A stretch of DNA of 64,000 bases. Source: Vibrio natriegens NBRC 15636 = ATCC 14048 = DSM 759 (lineage in GTDB: Bacteria; Pseudomonadota; Gammaproteobacteria; Enterobacterales; Vibrionaceae). A model generated the notes under the pieces. The model did not search any database. It had not been told where the DNA came from and worked only from the letters and a program-made list of their open reading frames with translations. Below are positions 41,594 to 51,684 of this stretch, piece after piece. The number at the start of each line of letters is the position of its first letter. Positions within the stretch are counted from its first letter, which is position 1. Where the stretch lies: contig NZ_CP141823.1 in assembly GCF_035621455.1 (NCBI RefSeq), positions 1,798,001-1,862,000 on the forward strand, read 5' to 3'. A program made the position numbers and the translations under genes.

Positions 41594-44049
41594 TGTCTGC
41601 ATTATCTTCAAGTAATCAGAGCTCAGCAGAGCAGAGTGCCGCCCAGAAACACTCTTCAACCAAAAGCTTAATTCGTTGGAGCCTAGGGGAAATCAAACAA
41701 GGCAGCCTTTGGCCGATAAGTGTGGCGCTTGTACTCGTTATCGCCAGTATTTTTGCACTCTCTGCGTTGGCATCACGGATGGAGCAGGTGATCGTAAAAC
41801 AAGGCAAAGATGCCTTGACCGCTGATGCGGTATTTGTCTCTGCCAACCCATTAACTGAATCCATTCTGAGTGCGACTGAATCGCTCGAAACCTCCCAAAT
41901 GACGCGCTTTCCAACCATGGCTTTTAGTGATAACGGCATGCAGTTGATATCCGTGCGAGCGGTCGATGAACAATATCCACTCATGGGCGACTTAGTTCTG
42001 ACTAACAATCCTTCTGGGCGTGTTAAAGCAGGAGAGTTATGGCTAGACGAACGAATTTTGGCACAGTTGGATGTTAAAAAGGGTGACACTGTCACCATCG
42101 GTGATGCGGATTTTATCGTTTCAGGCGCTGTTCTGATGGAGCCAGGCTTAAGCTTTAATCCTTTTCAACAAATGCCTTCGGCGTATATACATCAAAGTGA
42201 TGTTGCGAAAACAGGCGCGATACAAGTCGGCAGCCGAGTGCAATATCGTTTGTTTATCAAAGCAGACAACAACACACTTAAAAAACTACAAGATACCACT
42301 GAATTATCACCGAGTGATCGATGGCGAACTCAGGACAGTTCTAGCCGCAGTAACGAAATCTTCGAACGGACAACACAGTATTTATCACTCACGGTTGCGA
42401 TTGTGATCATCATGGCTTCGACGACGTTGGTTCTGACCTGCCAGAATTATGTAAACAGCCGAACTCAGACTATCGCCATGTTAAAGAGTCTGGGAGCAAG
42501 CCGACGTTGGATTGAAAAATGGCTATTTATCCAAGTGGCGATTTTGCTCATCAGTGCGAGTTTGGTTGGGTTGATATTGGGAAGTGGCCTCGAGTACCTG
42601 TTACGAATTCCATTGAAAGATTTATTACCTGATCCGCTACCTAGTTACGGTGTCACTCCATTTCTCGTTTCTTTCATCTCCGCGGTGTTGATCACCATTC
42701 CTGCACTGGGTATACCATTGTTAGGGCTGATAAAAACACCTGCATTAGAAGTGCTTCAGCAAGGCAAAGCGCAACGCTCATGGAAGCGAATGTTGCTTGT
42801 TTTAGTGCCAGTCATCCCTTTGTTAATCTTATATGCAAACAATACATTAGTATGGATTGTGCTGATTGGTATCGCAGCACTGTTTGTTGTTCTGGCTTTA
42901 GTGAGCGTCTCGCTAACTAAGTTATTTGCAAGCGTCTCGACACAACCAGCTATGAAACTGGCGCTTAGCCGGATCAACCGAACACCAGTCACCAGTGGAT
43001 TGCAATTCGGTGCTTTGGCTCTGTCACTAATGTTGTTATCCATTATCTGGTTAGTACGCAGCGATATACTCGCCGATTGGGAAAGGACGCTACCAGCGGA
43101 TGCACCCAATGTTTTTGCTTTAAATATCGCTGAGTATGAACTCGCGGACTATCTGGAAACGCTGGATAAGAATGGCGTTACCCGGTCACAAGCTTTTCCT
43201 ATCATTCGAGGACGTTTGACCGAAATTAACGGTCAAAATGTGAAAGACATCGAGTACGAAGGCGAAGAGTCTGATGCAATCCGTCGCGAACTTAATCTAA
43301 CCTGGGGAGATAGCTTACCAGAATACAATGAAGTGCTAGCAGGAGTCTGGACGAATCAAGCGAGCGTTTCTGTCGAATCTGAAGTAGCAAACGAACTCGG
43401 CCTAAAGTTAGGTGACAAATTACGTTTTGTTATCAACAGCCAAAACTTTGATGTGACAGTCGATACGATTCGACACGTTGAATGGAGAGATATGAAGCCA
43501 AACTTCTACTTTATCTTCTCTGAAGACGTTATGGAGAGTTTGCCAGGTTCATATCTCATAAGTTACCGAATCACAGAGGATAACCAATCGTTGTTGACAT
43601 CGATGTCGCGAGCGCATCCGACGGTATCTGTTTTAGATATCCGCACTATGGGTGAAAAAATTCAAGCATTGATTCAACAAATCGTATCTGCAATTACGAT
43701 TCTTGCCTTGTTGGGAGTGGTTGCAGGGTTGCTACTTATCTTCACGTTATTACGTTTGAGCCTATCACAGCGTCAGCAGGAAATTCGCTTGTATCGGACG
43801 TTGGGATCCAGCAAAAAACGTATCAGCACCACATTGTGGGCAGAGTATGGAATCATGGCGTTAATTGCTAGCTGTGTGGCTGTATTTTCAGCGGAACTTT
43901 GTGTTGCTGCCGTGATGACGTATGGACTTGAACTTAATGCCCAGATACACCCAGAACTGTGGATAGCTTTACCACTTGCAACCTTTGCAACGTTAGCATT
44001 GGTTGTCATGAGTTTACTAAAAAGATTGTTAACACCAATAAACACTTAA
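41593..44049 (+). CDS. ybbP: ABC transporter permease YbbP
   Basis: 818-residue inner-membrane protein with duplicated FtsX-like permease domains. A first helix near 40-60 (PISVALVLVIASIFALSALA), a large periplasmic region, FtsX domain 1 at about 260-390, a four-helix middle, a second periplasmic region and FtsX domain 2 at about 695-810 (RLSLSQRQQEIRLYRTLGSS is the cytoplasmic loop that contacts the ATPase). It starts inside the ybbA stop codon (TAATG), so it is translationally coupled. Likely moves lipid or lipoprotein-type substrates or transmits force to periplasmic TesA (inference). Confidence 0.93.
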   Translation: MSALSSSNQSSAEQSAAQKHSSTKSLIRWSLGEIKQGSLWPISVALVLVIASIFALSALASRMEQVIVKQGKDALTADAVFVSANPLTESILSATESLETSQMTRFPTMAFSDNGMQLISVRAVDEQYPLMGDLVLTNNPSGRVKAGELWLDERILAQLDVKKGDTVTIGDADFIVSGAVLMEPGLSFNPFQQMPSAYIHQSDVAKTGAIQVGSRVQYRLFIKADNNTLKKLQDTTELSPSDRWRTQDSSSRSNEIFERTTQYLSLTVAIVIIMASTTLVLTCQNYVNSRTQTIAMLKSLGASRRWIEKWLFIQVAILLISASLVGLILGSGLEYLLRIPLKDLLPDPLPSYGVTPFLVSFISAVLITIPALGIPLLGLIKTPALEVLQQGKAQRSWKRMLLVLVPVIPLLILYANNTLVWIVLIGIAALFVVLALVSVSLTKLFASVSTQPAMKLALSRINRTPVTSGLQFGALALSLMLLSIIWLVRSDILADWERTLPADAPNVFALNIAEYELADYLETLDKNGVTRSQAFPIIRGRLTEINGQNVKDIEYEGEESDAIRRELNLTWGDSLPEYNEVLAGVWTNQASVSVESEVANELGLKLGDKLRFVINSQNFDVTVDTIRHVEWRDMKPNFYFIFSEDVMESLPGSYLISYRITEDNQSLLTSMSRAHPTVSVLDIRTMGEKIQALIQQIVSAITILALLGVVAGLLLIFTLLRLSLSQRQQEIRLYRTLGSSKKRISTTLWAEYGIMALIASCVAVFSAELCVAAVMTYGLELNAQIHPELWIALPLATFATLALVVMSLLKRLLTPINT

Positions 44050-44392
44050 TTAGTAAAGCTCTAAAACAGTGATAACTCATCCATGACACTTTTATTGTAG
44101 TTATCCACAAAAACAGTGGATAACTTTTGGGATAACTGAAGAGTGCAAAAAGTAGGGTATTTCGACAGGCTTTATGCCGTGGGTGTTGTGGTAAATATCT
44201 TATTCACACCTGCCTAAAAATTGCTTTTACATAGAACGCAGTCAAGCACTTTTTCGCACTTTTTTTTGTTTTTAAAAACACGTTTTGAGGTCTATGCAAA
44301 CCCATGAACTTTTTGTGATTTTAATCATGCTCAAAGACGAGTAGAATTAACCACAAGTAAAGAATTTCCCTTATAAAATATTCAGTGAAGCA
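44050..44392. other. Intergenic region with a DnaA-box-like inverted pair
   Basis: 343 bases, AT-rich. Contains the inverted repeat at 44100-44124 (GTTATCCAC/GTGGATAAC, 7-base spacer), whose left arm includes a perfect DnaA box TTATCCACA, and another GGATAAC 10 bases on. The rest has A/T tracts but no ORF or clear promoter motif. Confidence 0.6.
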
Positions 44393-45826
44393 ATGAAGTC
44401 TGAGTTTCCAAGTTATAAAGAAAAACACATCGTTGTTGTTGGTGGCGGAGTAGCCGGATCTACAGCAGCCATTCATTTTGCAGAGCTAGGGTTTAAAGTA
44501 TCCGTTATTGAAAAGGGTGTGTCCTTAGTGAATGGGCCCCCAATCTGTCATCTGCACGCTGGCGGTAACTTATATCGAGAGATCTCTGAGCAACAATGTT
44601 TAGACTTGCTCTCTCAATCGATTGATACCATCAGGCTGTATCCACTGTCACTGAATATCCGCCCAACTATTATTGCCGTTCCGCATTCTGATGGTGGTGA
44701 TCCTTCCACTCTTATCCCGCGTCTTGAGGTAATTAAAAGCGCGTACCAAACGTTGGTGGATAAGGATGAACGTAACCGAGTACTTGGCGAACCTAGTGAA
44801 TATTACAAACTGTACTCGAAAGAAGACTTAATCGAACTTTCGAAGCGCACTCAACCCGCCGAGCCGGTCAGTTTTGATGACTGGACCATACCGTTTGCTC
44901 AACACGCTGATTTAGACTCGTTGAAATACCCTGTGGTATCCGTCCAAGAGTACGGTTGGAGCGTGTTCAGACTGGCTGCAATCGCATCTCTTACCTTAGA
45001 GCAGTTACCTAATGCAGATGTACTCACGCAAGCTGAACTTAAACGAGCGGAATGGGCGGGCGATCACTGGCAGTTGAACTATCAGCACAATGGGTCGGAC
45101 TGTGAGTTAAATTGTGACTATCTGGTGAACGCCTGTGGTTTCGAAACTGGCTCCGTTGATAATGCTGTTGGCGCCAAACGTGACAGATTGGTGGAATTTA
45201 AAGCCGCTTACATCACTCAATGGCAAGCGTGTGATCAGCAATGGCCAGAGGTCATTTTTCATGGCCCTCGCGGTACTGATAAAGGAATGGCACAGCTAAC
45301 GCCATATGGAGATGGTATTTTCCAACTGCACGGTATGACAAAAGGCATCACGCTGTTTGATGATGGGTTGGTTGCAAGCACAAGCACCTCAGCTCAACCA
45401 GAACTACCTAATCTTCTGTTGTCGAAAATTCGTCTGGGTTGGAAAGAAGAAGCGCTAGAGGCGAGAACAAACAATGCCATCCAGCACATGGCTCAGTTTA
45501 TCCCTGCATATCACACCGCAGTGAAAGGTGGTAAAGCACTATTCGGTGCCCAGCAGATCCCGGGAAGTGATCCTGTATTAAGAGCTGCGGATGTTACTTT
45601 TGAACAAAACAACTATGCGCGAGTGGAAATCGTAAAAGCGTCTTCTACCTTGTTGGCCGCACAAAAGATACTGCATCATTGGTTTGATATCGAACCGCAA
45701 CAAGATGTCGAGTTACAACACCCAGTTGCCATTCATTGGAGTGAGCAAGATGTCGAGAAATATGCAATACAACTGACTCAAGAACGCGATTATCCAAAGT
45801 CGCTCGCTGAACGTTACGGCATGTAA
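44393..45826 (+). CDS. FAD-dependent oxidoreductase
   Basis: 477-residue flavoprotein. N-terminal Rossmann motif HIVVVGGGVAGSTAAIHFAE with the ribose-binding Glu in VSVIEKG, and a second dinucleotide segment DYLVNACGFETGS. The middle region (GPPICHLHAGGNLYREIS) and C-terminal ALFGAQQIPGSDPVLRAADV are conserved-looking, but I cannot assign a substrate; the fold resembles DAO-type oxidases. It is convergent with pxpABC, 25 bases apart, so any link to 5-oxoproline or amino-acid oxidation is suggestive only. Weak Shine-Dalgarno before ATG 44393. Confidence 0.8.
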   Translation: MKSEFPSYKEKHIVVVGGGVAGSTAAIHFAELGFKVSVIEKGVSLVNGPPICHLHAGGNLYREISEQQCLDLLSQSIDTIRLYPLSLNIRPTIIAVPHSDGGDPSTLIPRLEVIKSAYQTLVDKDERNRVLGEPSEYYKLYSKEDLIELSKRTQPAEPVSFDDWTIPFAQHADLDSLKYPVVSVQEYGWSVFRLAAIASLTLEQLPNADVLTQAELKRAEWAGDHWQLNYQHNGSDCELNCDYLVNACGFETGSVDNAVGAKRDRLVEFKAAYITQWQACDQQWPEVIFHGPRGTDKGMAQLTPYGDGIFQLHGMTKGITLFDDGLVASTSTSAQPELPNLLLSKIRLGWKEEALEARTNNAIQHMAQFIPAYHTAVKGGKALFGAQQIPGSDPVLRAADVTFEQNNYARVEIVKASSTLLAAQKILHHWFDIEPQQDVELQHPVAIHWSEQDVEKYAIQLTQERDYPKSLAERYGM

Positions 45827-45850
45827 TCCTGTTCTTTGCAGTAATTGGGC

Positions 45851-46786
45851 TCAGTAGCCAAAAAACTGAGCCCATTGACACCACAAGTCTTGCAACCTCA
45901 ATCTATCACCTTTTACAAACGTTACCTTTTGACCGGGCTTTGCTTGCGCCAGTCTTGGTAAATCTATTCTTGCTACACATCCAAGCTTCGGGTAACCACC
46001 TATGGTTTGATGGTCGTTGAACAGTACAATCGGATTGCCATCATTGGGCACCTGTATTGCGCCAAGAGCGATACCTTCAGACAGTATTCCATCGTACGGC
46101 GGTGTAATTGTGTCGCCCTGTAGCCGGTATCCCATGCGATTGGAATCCGGTGAGATGGTAAACTCACTTGAGTAAAGGGCATCTAATGCTTCGACATCAA
46201 AGTCGTCATACTGGTAGCTTTCTATCACTCTCAACTTAACGGGTAGGTTGTAATCGGGCTTAAAGCGAAAGGTCATTTGTCTTGGTTTATGTTGTGGTAA
46301 TCGGTGAGGGGTAAACGGCAATACATCACCAACTTGCAGCGCACTACCTTTAGCGTCCAGACCACCAAGTAACTCTCTACAAACCGTTGATGAGCTTCCA
46401 AGATGTTCTGCAATATCGAATCCGCCTTTCACCGCCAAATAAGCGCGCAATCCATTTTTAGGCATGCCAAAGTGAAGTTTCTGGCCTGTTTTTAGTATGA
46501 AGTCAGACCAATTCGCAATTGGTACTCCGTCAACTTTTGCGTTTAAATCACCACCACAGATAGCGAGATGGCAATTATGTAACGCAACAAACGTCGCGTT
46601 TCCTAATGTAATTTCGACGGTAGAACAATTTACTGGGTTGCCGAGCAGGTAGTTTGCCCAACTATACGCGTAATCATCGACAGGGCCACCTTGGGTAATA
46701 CCAATATGCGCTAAACCAAAACGACCAAAGTCTTGAATCAATGAAAGTGGTCCTGGTTTTTCTACTCGCAATCCAGCGTCACTCAT
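45851..46786 (-). CDS. pxpC: 5-oxoprolinase subunit C (biotin-dependent carboxyltransferase-like)
   Basis: 311-residue subunit of the ATP-dependent 5-oxoprolinase PxpABC, which opens 5-oxoproline (a damaged glutamine/glutamate product) to glutamate. KipA/AHS2 family: RVEKPGPLSLIQDFGRFGLAHIG, GGPVDDYAYSWANYLLGNP, GVALGAIQVPNDGNPIVLFNDHQTIGGYPKLG-type C-terminal signature. Its start overlaps the pxpB stop by four bases. Last gene of the operon. Confidence 0.95.
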   Translation of the reverse strand: MSDAGLRVEKPGPLSLIQDFGRFGLAHIGITQGGPVDDYAYSWANYLLGNPVNCSTVEITLGNATFVALHNCHLAICGGDLNAKVDGVPIANWSDFILKTGQKLHFGMPKNGLRAYLAVKGGFDIAEHLGSSSTVCRELLGGLDAKGSALQVGDVLPFTPHRLPQHKPRQMTFRFKPDYNLPVKLRVIESYQYDDFDVEALDALYSSEFTISPDSNRMGYRLQGDTITPPYDGILSEGIALGAIQVPNDGNPIVLFNDHQTIGGYPKLGCVARIDLPRLAQAKPGQKVTFVKGDRLRLQDLWCQWAQFFGY

Positions 46787-47466
46787 AAAACTCCTCCTAA
46801 GTCGATAAATTCCTGTTTAGTAATTGCAGAAAACGTCACCCTGTCACCTACATCAAACGGAATGAAGGGAGGAGTATCAGAAAATAAAGCGAGCGGACTT
46901 CGGCCAATAATATTCCACCCGCCCGGACTATCCGATGGATAGACCGCCGTTTTACTGTCAGCAATGCCTACGCTACCGGCAGGAACACGGGTTCTAGGGG
47001 TGGTGAGTCTTGGCATAACCAGCTTGTCACAAACATCGGATAGAAAGGCAAAACCTGGCGCAAACCCTATAGCAGAGACGCTATAGACCGTTTGAGTATG
47101 CAGGTCTATTACGTCTTGCAAGGATAAACCACAATTGTTAAATCGTTCTAAATCTAATGCGGTTTCTTCTGAGTAATAAACAGGAATCGAAATATTGTTA
47201 GGCTGTCGGCGGTCATACAACTCAGGATCGAACTGGCGGAGAATATGGTTTACTTTATCAATCAGACTGCTTTCATCGATTCTAAAGGGCAGGTAGTCAA
47301 TTAAGACGGTTCTATAAGAAGGAATAACATTCATGATAACACTTGCCAGATGTTCCCTTATTTGGCGAGCTACTTCTCCGATGTGCTCCTCATGAATGCA
47401 CTCCTCAAATCTTACAAGGATACTGGATTCCGAGACAGCTGAAATATTAAACGTTTCCTGTTGCAT
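46783..47466 (-). CDS. pxpB: 5-oxoprolinase subunit B
   Basis: 227-residue KipI/AHS1-family subunit that pairs with PxpC. Landmarks: IPVYYSEETALDLERF, VYSVSAIGFAPGFAFLSDV, LTTPRTRVPAGSVGIAD and YPSDSPGGWNIIGRSP. Its ATG overlaps the pxpA stop by one base, with GGAGGG inside the end of pxpA as ribosome-binding site. The gene order here is A-B-C on one strand; E. coli has B-C-A. Confidence 0.95.
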   Translation of the reverse strand: MQQETFNISAVSESSILVRFEECIHEEHIGEVARQIREHLASVIMNVIPSYRTVLIDYLPFRIDESSLIDKVNHILRQFDPELYDRRQPNNISIPVYYSEETALDLERFNNCGLSLQDVIDLHTQTVYSVSAIGFAPGFAFLSDVCDKLVMPRLTTPRTRVPAGSVGIADSKTAVYPSDSPGGWNIIGRSPLALFSDTPPFIPFDVGDRVTFSAITKQEFIDLGGVL

Positions 47467-48221
47467 TAATTCCCTCCAGAATACAGGCTCTGACGAATTT
47501 TTTTAATCAAAGCAATGGACTCTTCGTTATCTCCGTGAACACAAATTGTATCGGCTTCGAGAAGAATATAATTACCCGATGCGGTTTTTACACGGCCTGA
47601 TTCCGCTAACATGCGTACTTGTTCGAGAATGGCATGTTCTGTTTTTAAGACTGCATTTGGCTGCGTTCTTGGCGTAAGCATGCCATTGTCTTGGTAAAGT
47701 CTGTCTGCAAATGCTTCGAACAGCAATGGCACATCAAAGTCATCTGCAATTTCTAAGTATTTTTCGTTCTCTTGCGATGCAAGAATCATCAACGGCACTT
47801 TGAATAAAGCAGCAGCCTTAACAACAGCTCGAAAAACAGCATCGTTTTTCATCATGTCGTTATACAGCGCACCGTGGGGCTTGATATAGCCAATATCAGT
47901 ATACTGAGCGCGGCAAAGTGCTTGTAACGCACCAACCTGATAAACAACCATGTTCGTGATCTCATCACCCGTCATACTCAATGAACGACGCCCAAAACCC
48001 TGTATATCGGGATAGCCCGGATGAGCACCAACTTCGACATCATTCATATTGGCAAGAGTGATGGTTTCATGCATCACGTTTGGATCGGATGCGTGAAACC
48101 CACAGGCGATATTGGCCATATCAACATGAGGCATTACGTCTTCATCGGCCCCCATTTTCCAAGAGCCGTAGCTTTCGCCCATATCGCAATTTAGTGTGAG
48201 TTGTTGTTTATTCAGTGTCAT
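47466..48221 (-). CDS. pxpA: 5-oxoprolinase subunit A (LamB/YcsF family)
   Basis: 251 residues from ATG 48221 (MTLNKQQLTLNCDMGESYG); an upstream TTG has no ribosome-binding site. Family signatures: NCDMGESYGSWKMG, MPHVDMANIACGFHASDP, GAHPGYPDIQGFGRRSL and YIKPHGALYNDM, with the His/Asp residues of the polysaccharide-deacetylase-like fold. First gene of the pxpABC operon. The 289-base upstream region shared with the divergent cyclase gene has no recognised operator. Confidence 0.95.
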   Translation of the reverse strand: MTLNKQQLTLNCDMGESYGSWKMGADEDVMPHVDMANIACGFHASDPNVMHETITLANMNDVEVGAHPGYPDIQGFGRRSLSMTGDEITNMVVYQVGALQALCRAQYTDIGYIKPHGALYNDMMKNDAVFRAVVKAAALFKVPLMILASQENEKYLEIADDFDVPLLFEAFADRLYQDNGMLTPRTQPNAVLKTEHAILEQVRMLAESGRVKTASGNYILLEADTICVHGDNEESIALIKKIRQSLYSGGN

Positions 48222-48510
48222 ACGTTCAATTTTACTCAAGCAATCAACTGACGATGCAGGAAGATATGCCTGGCTTCAGTGATTAAGTTCATTATTTAAA
48301 CAGTTAAACGAGGTAAGTCTCGTTACAGTATTAACTTTAGATTATTTGAATTGATTCGAATATTTAGGTAATTCATTCTATTTCAATTCATTTTTTATGC
48401 CGTTGTCGATGATTTTATTCACCACCGTGTTACGCTTTGCGCCCTAAATAAGGAATTGGTTGCATATTCATCTTCGGTTGTTTGATTGTTATCTGACTAC
48501 GGGGCATTAA

Positions 48511-50430
48511 ATGTCATTACGAATAAAACTTATTTGGCCAACTTTAGTTTCTATGGCTGCCATCTTCGTCACCAGTAAAGTTTACATCTATCATGCCGTG
48601 CATCTGTCGTCAAAGGTCAAACTTGCTGAAGACACGCGGCTTTTAATTAACATCGCCTCAAATTCAATTAAAGATGCGCTTAGTGTAAACGACAAGCAAA
48701 AGGTTGAATCAATTCTTTCTGAGCTACTGAAGCAATCCGCCATTGCAGCCGTTCAATTAAAAGACAGCGACAAGCGGACAATCACTTTTTTAAGTAAAAA
48801 TGGCGTAACCCTTACAGAACTGAATGAAATGAAAAGCTCTGGAAGCAATGCGGAATCCGAATACGAGTATATAGAAGTTGCTATTACCCATTACGGCTCT
48901 ATTGTGGCATTGATAGAAGTAAAGTTTACTAACCCGAGCGTTCTGATGTTGGTAACAGATGGCATAATTGGAATCCTCATCTTGCTGCTGGTTGGCGTGC
49001 TTTTACGAGCTCTTACAGATCGTTCTGCTTTTAAACCATTACTGGATCTTAAACTTGCGGTAGACGATTTCGGCTCTGGACACCAGTTTAAGGTAGAAAG
49101 AGGGCATGATTTACGCGATGAAATAGACGAGTTACTTTGCTCATTTGAAACTATGGTAACGAAACATAGACAACGTGATAAACAGCGCCAACATAACCTA
49201 GAATCCCTGAAACAAGAGAACTGCTTTCTTCAAGATGTTATTGAATCATTACAGTACGCCCTGATTACGGTAGACCGTAAAGGAATGATCATTCACTGTA
49301 ATTCAGCGACTTATCAAATTTTTAATCGCAATAACCATCACTTATTGCAAACGCATGTTCGCGATCTCATTAAAACAAAAACAGGCCGTGAGCTCGCCCA
49401 ATTTCTAGAAAAATCCTCGCAATGCAATGAGATGACACTAACGGATGTGGATAGTAGCCGTCAATTTAATGTATCAAGCCGATACCTTTCAGACCAAAGT
49501 TGTATGTTGTTCGAGGTTCGGGACGTTACAGAGTTAGAGGCTTCACTGAGTCGGGAACACATTGCTGGGCGAGTGTTTGAAAGTAGTCAGGATGGCCTAA
49601 TCGTTCTCGATCATAAAGGGGTGATAACAATGATTAACCCTGCGGCTTCAAAGTTGATGGGGGTAGCGAACGACCAGTTAGTTGGAAAGCCGTTAATTAA
49701 TAATATTCGCCATTTAAAACTGAGGAGAATGGTTCCACATATTGTCCAGTCCCTTACAAATTATGGTATTTGGCAGGGGGAAATCTTAGAGGAGAATCGC
49801 CTAGGCAAGCTTATTCCGATGTTTGCGAAAGTAAACTGTATTGTAAAATGCGAAAGAAACAGCCTTTACGATTCAGTGATTGTACTTACCGACCTTTCTG
49901 ATGCAAAAGAGATGGAACGCTTAGAATACCTGGCGCATCATGACCCGCTGACCGGATTAGCGAATCGTGCTAAATTCAACGCAGAGTTAGAAGATCTGGT
50001 ACAAAGATCAGCCTACGTCCGAGACGAATTTGCGGTACTTTATTTAGACTTGGATGGATTCAAAGCAATCAATGACACCTACGGGCATGACGCTGGCGAT
50101 GAAGTGCTGAGAATCGTGAGCAAACGACTTGTATCCGCAACAAGACACGGTGATTTGATCGCCAGGCTGTCTGGTGATGAGTTTGCAATGCTGGTCAACC
50201 CAGCTAATCAGACTATCGTCACACGCATTGCGGAACAGTTACTGACCGCAATATGTAATCCGATTCAATATGGTCAAAATGATCTACAAGTAGGCGTAAG
50301 CATTGGAGTGAAGCTGGTGAGTATCAATGAGCGAGATGCCGCCCGCGTTTTGAAAAGTGCGGATACTGCGATGTACCAAGCTAAAAAATCCGGAAAAGGG
50401 CGAGCAATATTAATGGGATATGAGTTGTAA
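48511..50430 (+). CDS. Membrane PAS-PAS-GGDEF diguanylate cyclase
   Basis: 639 residues: TM1 (about 8-28), a periplasmic region of about 110 residues, TM2 (about 147-170), a HAMP-like segment, PAS1 (about 245-340, SLQYALITVDRKGMIIHCNS), PAS2 (about 355-460, SSQDGLIVLDHKGVITMINP) and a GGDEF domain (LAHHDPLTGLANRAKF onward). The active-site motif is SGDEF (554-558), an accepted functional variant, with an inhibitory I-site RHGD (545-548) exactly five residues upstream. Predicted to make c-di-GMP with product inhibition. Signal unknown. Divergent from pxpABC; followed by galE 65 bases later. Confidence 0.9.
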   Translation: MSLRIKLIWPTLVSMAAIFVTSKVYIYHAVHLSSKVKLAEDTRLLINIASNSIKDALSVNDKQKVESILSELLKQSAIAAVQLKDSDKRTITFLSKNGVTLTELNEMKSSGSNAESEYEYIEVAITHYGSIVALIEVKFTNPSVLMLVTDGIIGILILLLVGVLLRALTDRSAFKPLLDLKLAVDDFGSGHQFKVERGHDLRDEIDELLCSFETMVTKHRQRDKQRQHNLESLKQENCFLQDVIESLQYALITVDRKGMIIHCNSATYQIFNRNNHHLLQTHVRDLIKTKTGRELAQFLEKSSQCNEMTLTDVDSSRQFNVSSRYLSDQSCMLFEVRDVTELEASLSREHIAGRVFESSQDGLIVLDHKGVITMINPAASKLMGVANDQLVGKPLINNIRHLKLRRMVPHIVQSLTNYGIWQGEILEENRLGKLIPMFAKVNCIVKCERNSLYDSVIVLTDLSDAKEMERLEYLAHHDPLTGLANRAKFNAELEDLVQRSAYVRDEFAVLYLDLDGFKAINDTYGHDAGDEVLRIVSKRLVSATRHGDLIARLSGDEFAMLVNPANQTIVTRIAEQLLTAICNPIQYGQNDLQVGVSIGVKLVSINERDAARVLKSADTAMYQAKKSGKGRAILMGYEL

Positions 50431-50495
50431 GAGACAGTTTTAATTAAAGCGTTAAAGCTTTAGACTATCCTTATTCGCGTCAGAAGGAACATAAA

Positions 50496-51515
50496 ATGAA
50501 AGTACTTGTTACAGGCGGTATGGGCTATATCGGAAGCCACACTTGTATTCAAATGATTGAAGCTGGTATGACACCAGTGATTTTAGACAACTTATATAAT
50601 AGTAATCCTGCCGTATTACACCGCATTGAAAAAGTTTGCGGAATAAGTCCGAAGTTCATTAAGGCTGATATTCGCGATAAAGCAGCGCTAGTTGATGCGC
50701 TGCAAAGCAATGATATTGAAGCGGTTATTCATTTCGCTGGTTTAAAAGCCGTTGGTGAATCCGTAGCGAAACCACTAGAGTATTATGATAATAACGTAAA
50801 CGGTACTTTGGTATTGGTTGATGCAATGCGTGAAGCTGGTGTTAAGTCATTAGTATTTAGTTCTTCAGCAACGGTTTATGGTGATCCAGCTTCTGTGCCA
50901 ATTACAGAGGATTTTCCAACAAGTGCTACCAATCCATATGGTCGCAGTAAATTGATGGTCGAAGAGTGTCTTACAGACTTTCAAAAAGCGAACCCAGATT
51001 GGAGTATCACTCTGTTACGTTATTTCAACCCAGTTGGCTCTCATCCAACAGGTGAGCTTGGTGAAGACCCTCAGGGGATTCCAAACAACCTGATGCCATT
51101 TATCTCACAAGTTGCCGTTGGTCGTCGTGAGTTCCTGTCGGTATTTGGAAACGACTACCCAACTCCAGATGGTACAGGAGTTCGTGACTATATCCATGTT
51201 ATGGATCTTTCTGACGGTCACGTAGCAGCATTAGAGAAAGTAGGTAACAAATCAGGACTGCATATTTATAACTTAGGTACAGGCAAAGGTTATAGCGTCC
51301 TTGAAATGGTTGAGGCTTTCCAAGCAGCGAGTGGCAAAGAAGTGCCTTACAAGCTGGTTGAGCGTCGCCCAGGCGATATCGCGGAATGTTGGGCGGATCC
51401 GTGTAAAGCGGCTACTGAATTAGGCTGGAAAGCAACCCGTACGCTTGAAGAAATGACGAGTGATACTTGGAGATGGCAATCTCAAAATCCGCAAGGTTAT
51501 CCTGAGTTGAACTAA
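50496..51515 (+). CDS. galE: UDP-glucose 4-epimerase
   Basis: 339-residue short-chain dehydrogenase interconverting UDP-glucose and UDP-galactose for sugar catabolism and envelope polysaccharide. NAD motif VTGGMGYIGSHT, SSSATVYG (Ser), catalytic NPYGRSKLMVEE (Tyr-x3-Lys), LRYFNPVGSHPTG and the long GVRDYIHVMDLSDGHVAAL. AAGGA lies seven bases before the ATG. No other gal or polysaccharide gene flanks it here, so it is a solitary galE. A strong terminator follows. Confidence 0.97.
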   Translation: MKVLVTGGMGYIGSHTCIQMIEAGMTPVILDNLYNSNPAVLHRIEKVCGISPKFIKADIRDKAALVDALQSNDIEAVIHFAGLKAVGESVAKPLEYYDNNVNGTLVLVDAMREAGVKSLVFSSSATVYGDPASVPITEDFPTSATNPYGRSKLMVEECLTDFQKANPDWSITLLRYFNPVGSHPTGELGEDPQGIPNNLMPFISQVAVGRREFLSVFGNDYPTPDGTGVRDYIHVMDLSDGHVAALEKVGNKSGLHIYNLGTGKGYSVLEMVEAFQAASGKEVPYKLVERRPGDIAECWADPCKAATELGWKATRTLEEMTSDTWRWQSQNPQGYPELN

Positions 51516-51538
51516 TGCATTTAACAAGTTTATAACCT

Positions 51539-51564
51539 AAAAGGCGCAGTTTTGCGCCTTTTTT
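51539..51564 (+). terminator. Rho-independent terminator of galE
   Basis: AAAAGGCGCA/TGCGCCTTTT stem with a short GTTT-type loop and a T run. Confidence 0.92.
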
Positions 51565-51684
51565 GATCTAAATCGTAAAAATCGTAAATTTGAGGTTAAA
51601 AGCTAGCAACGAATCCTAGACGTGCTAAACTATGCCCGACTTCAAGATTTGGTCTTTTCTTTCTCATAATCACTGGGGTAGTTC

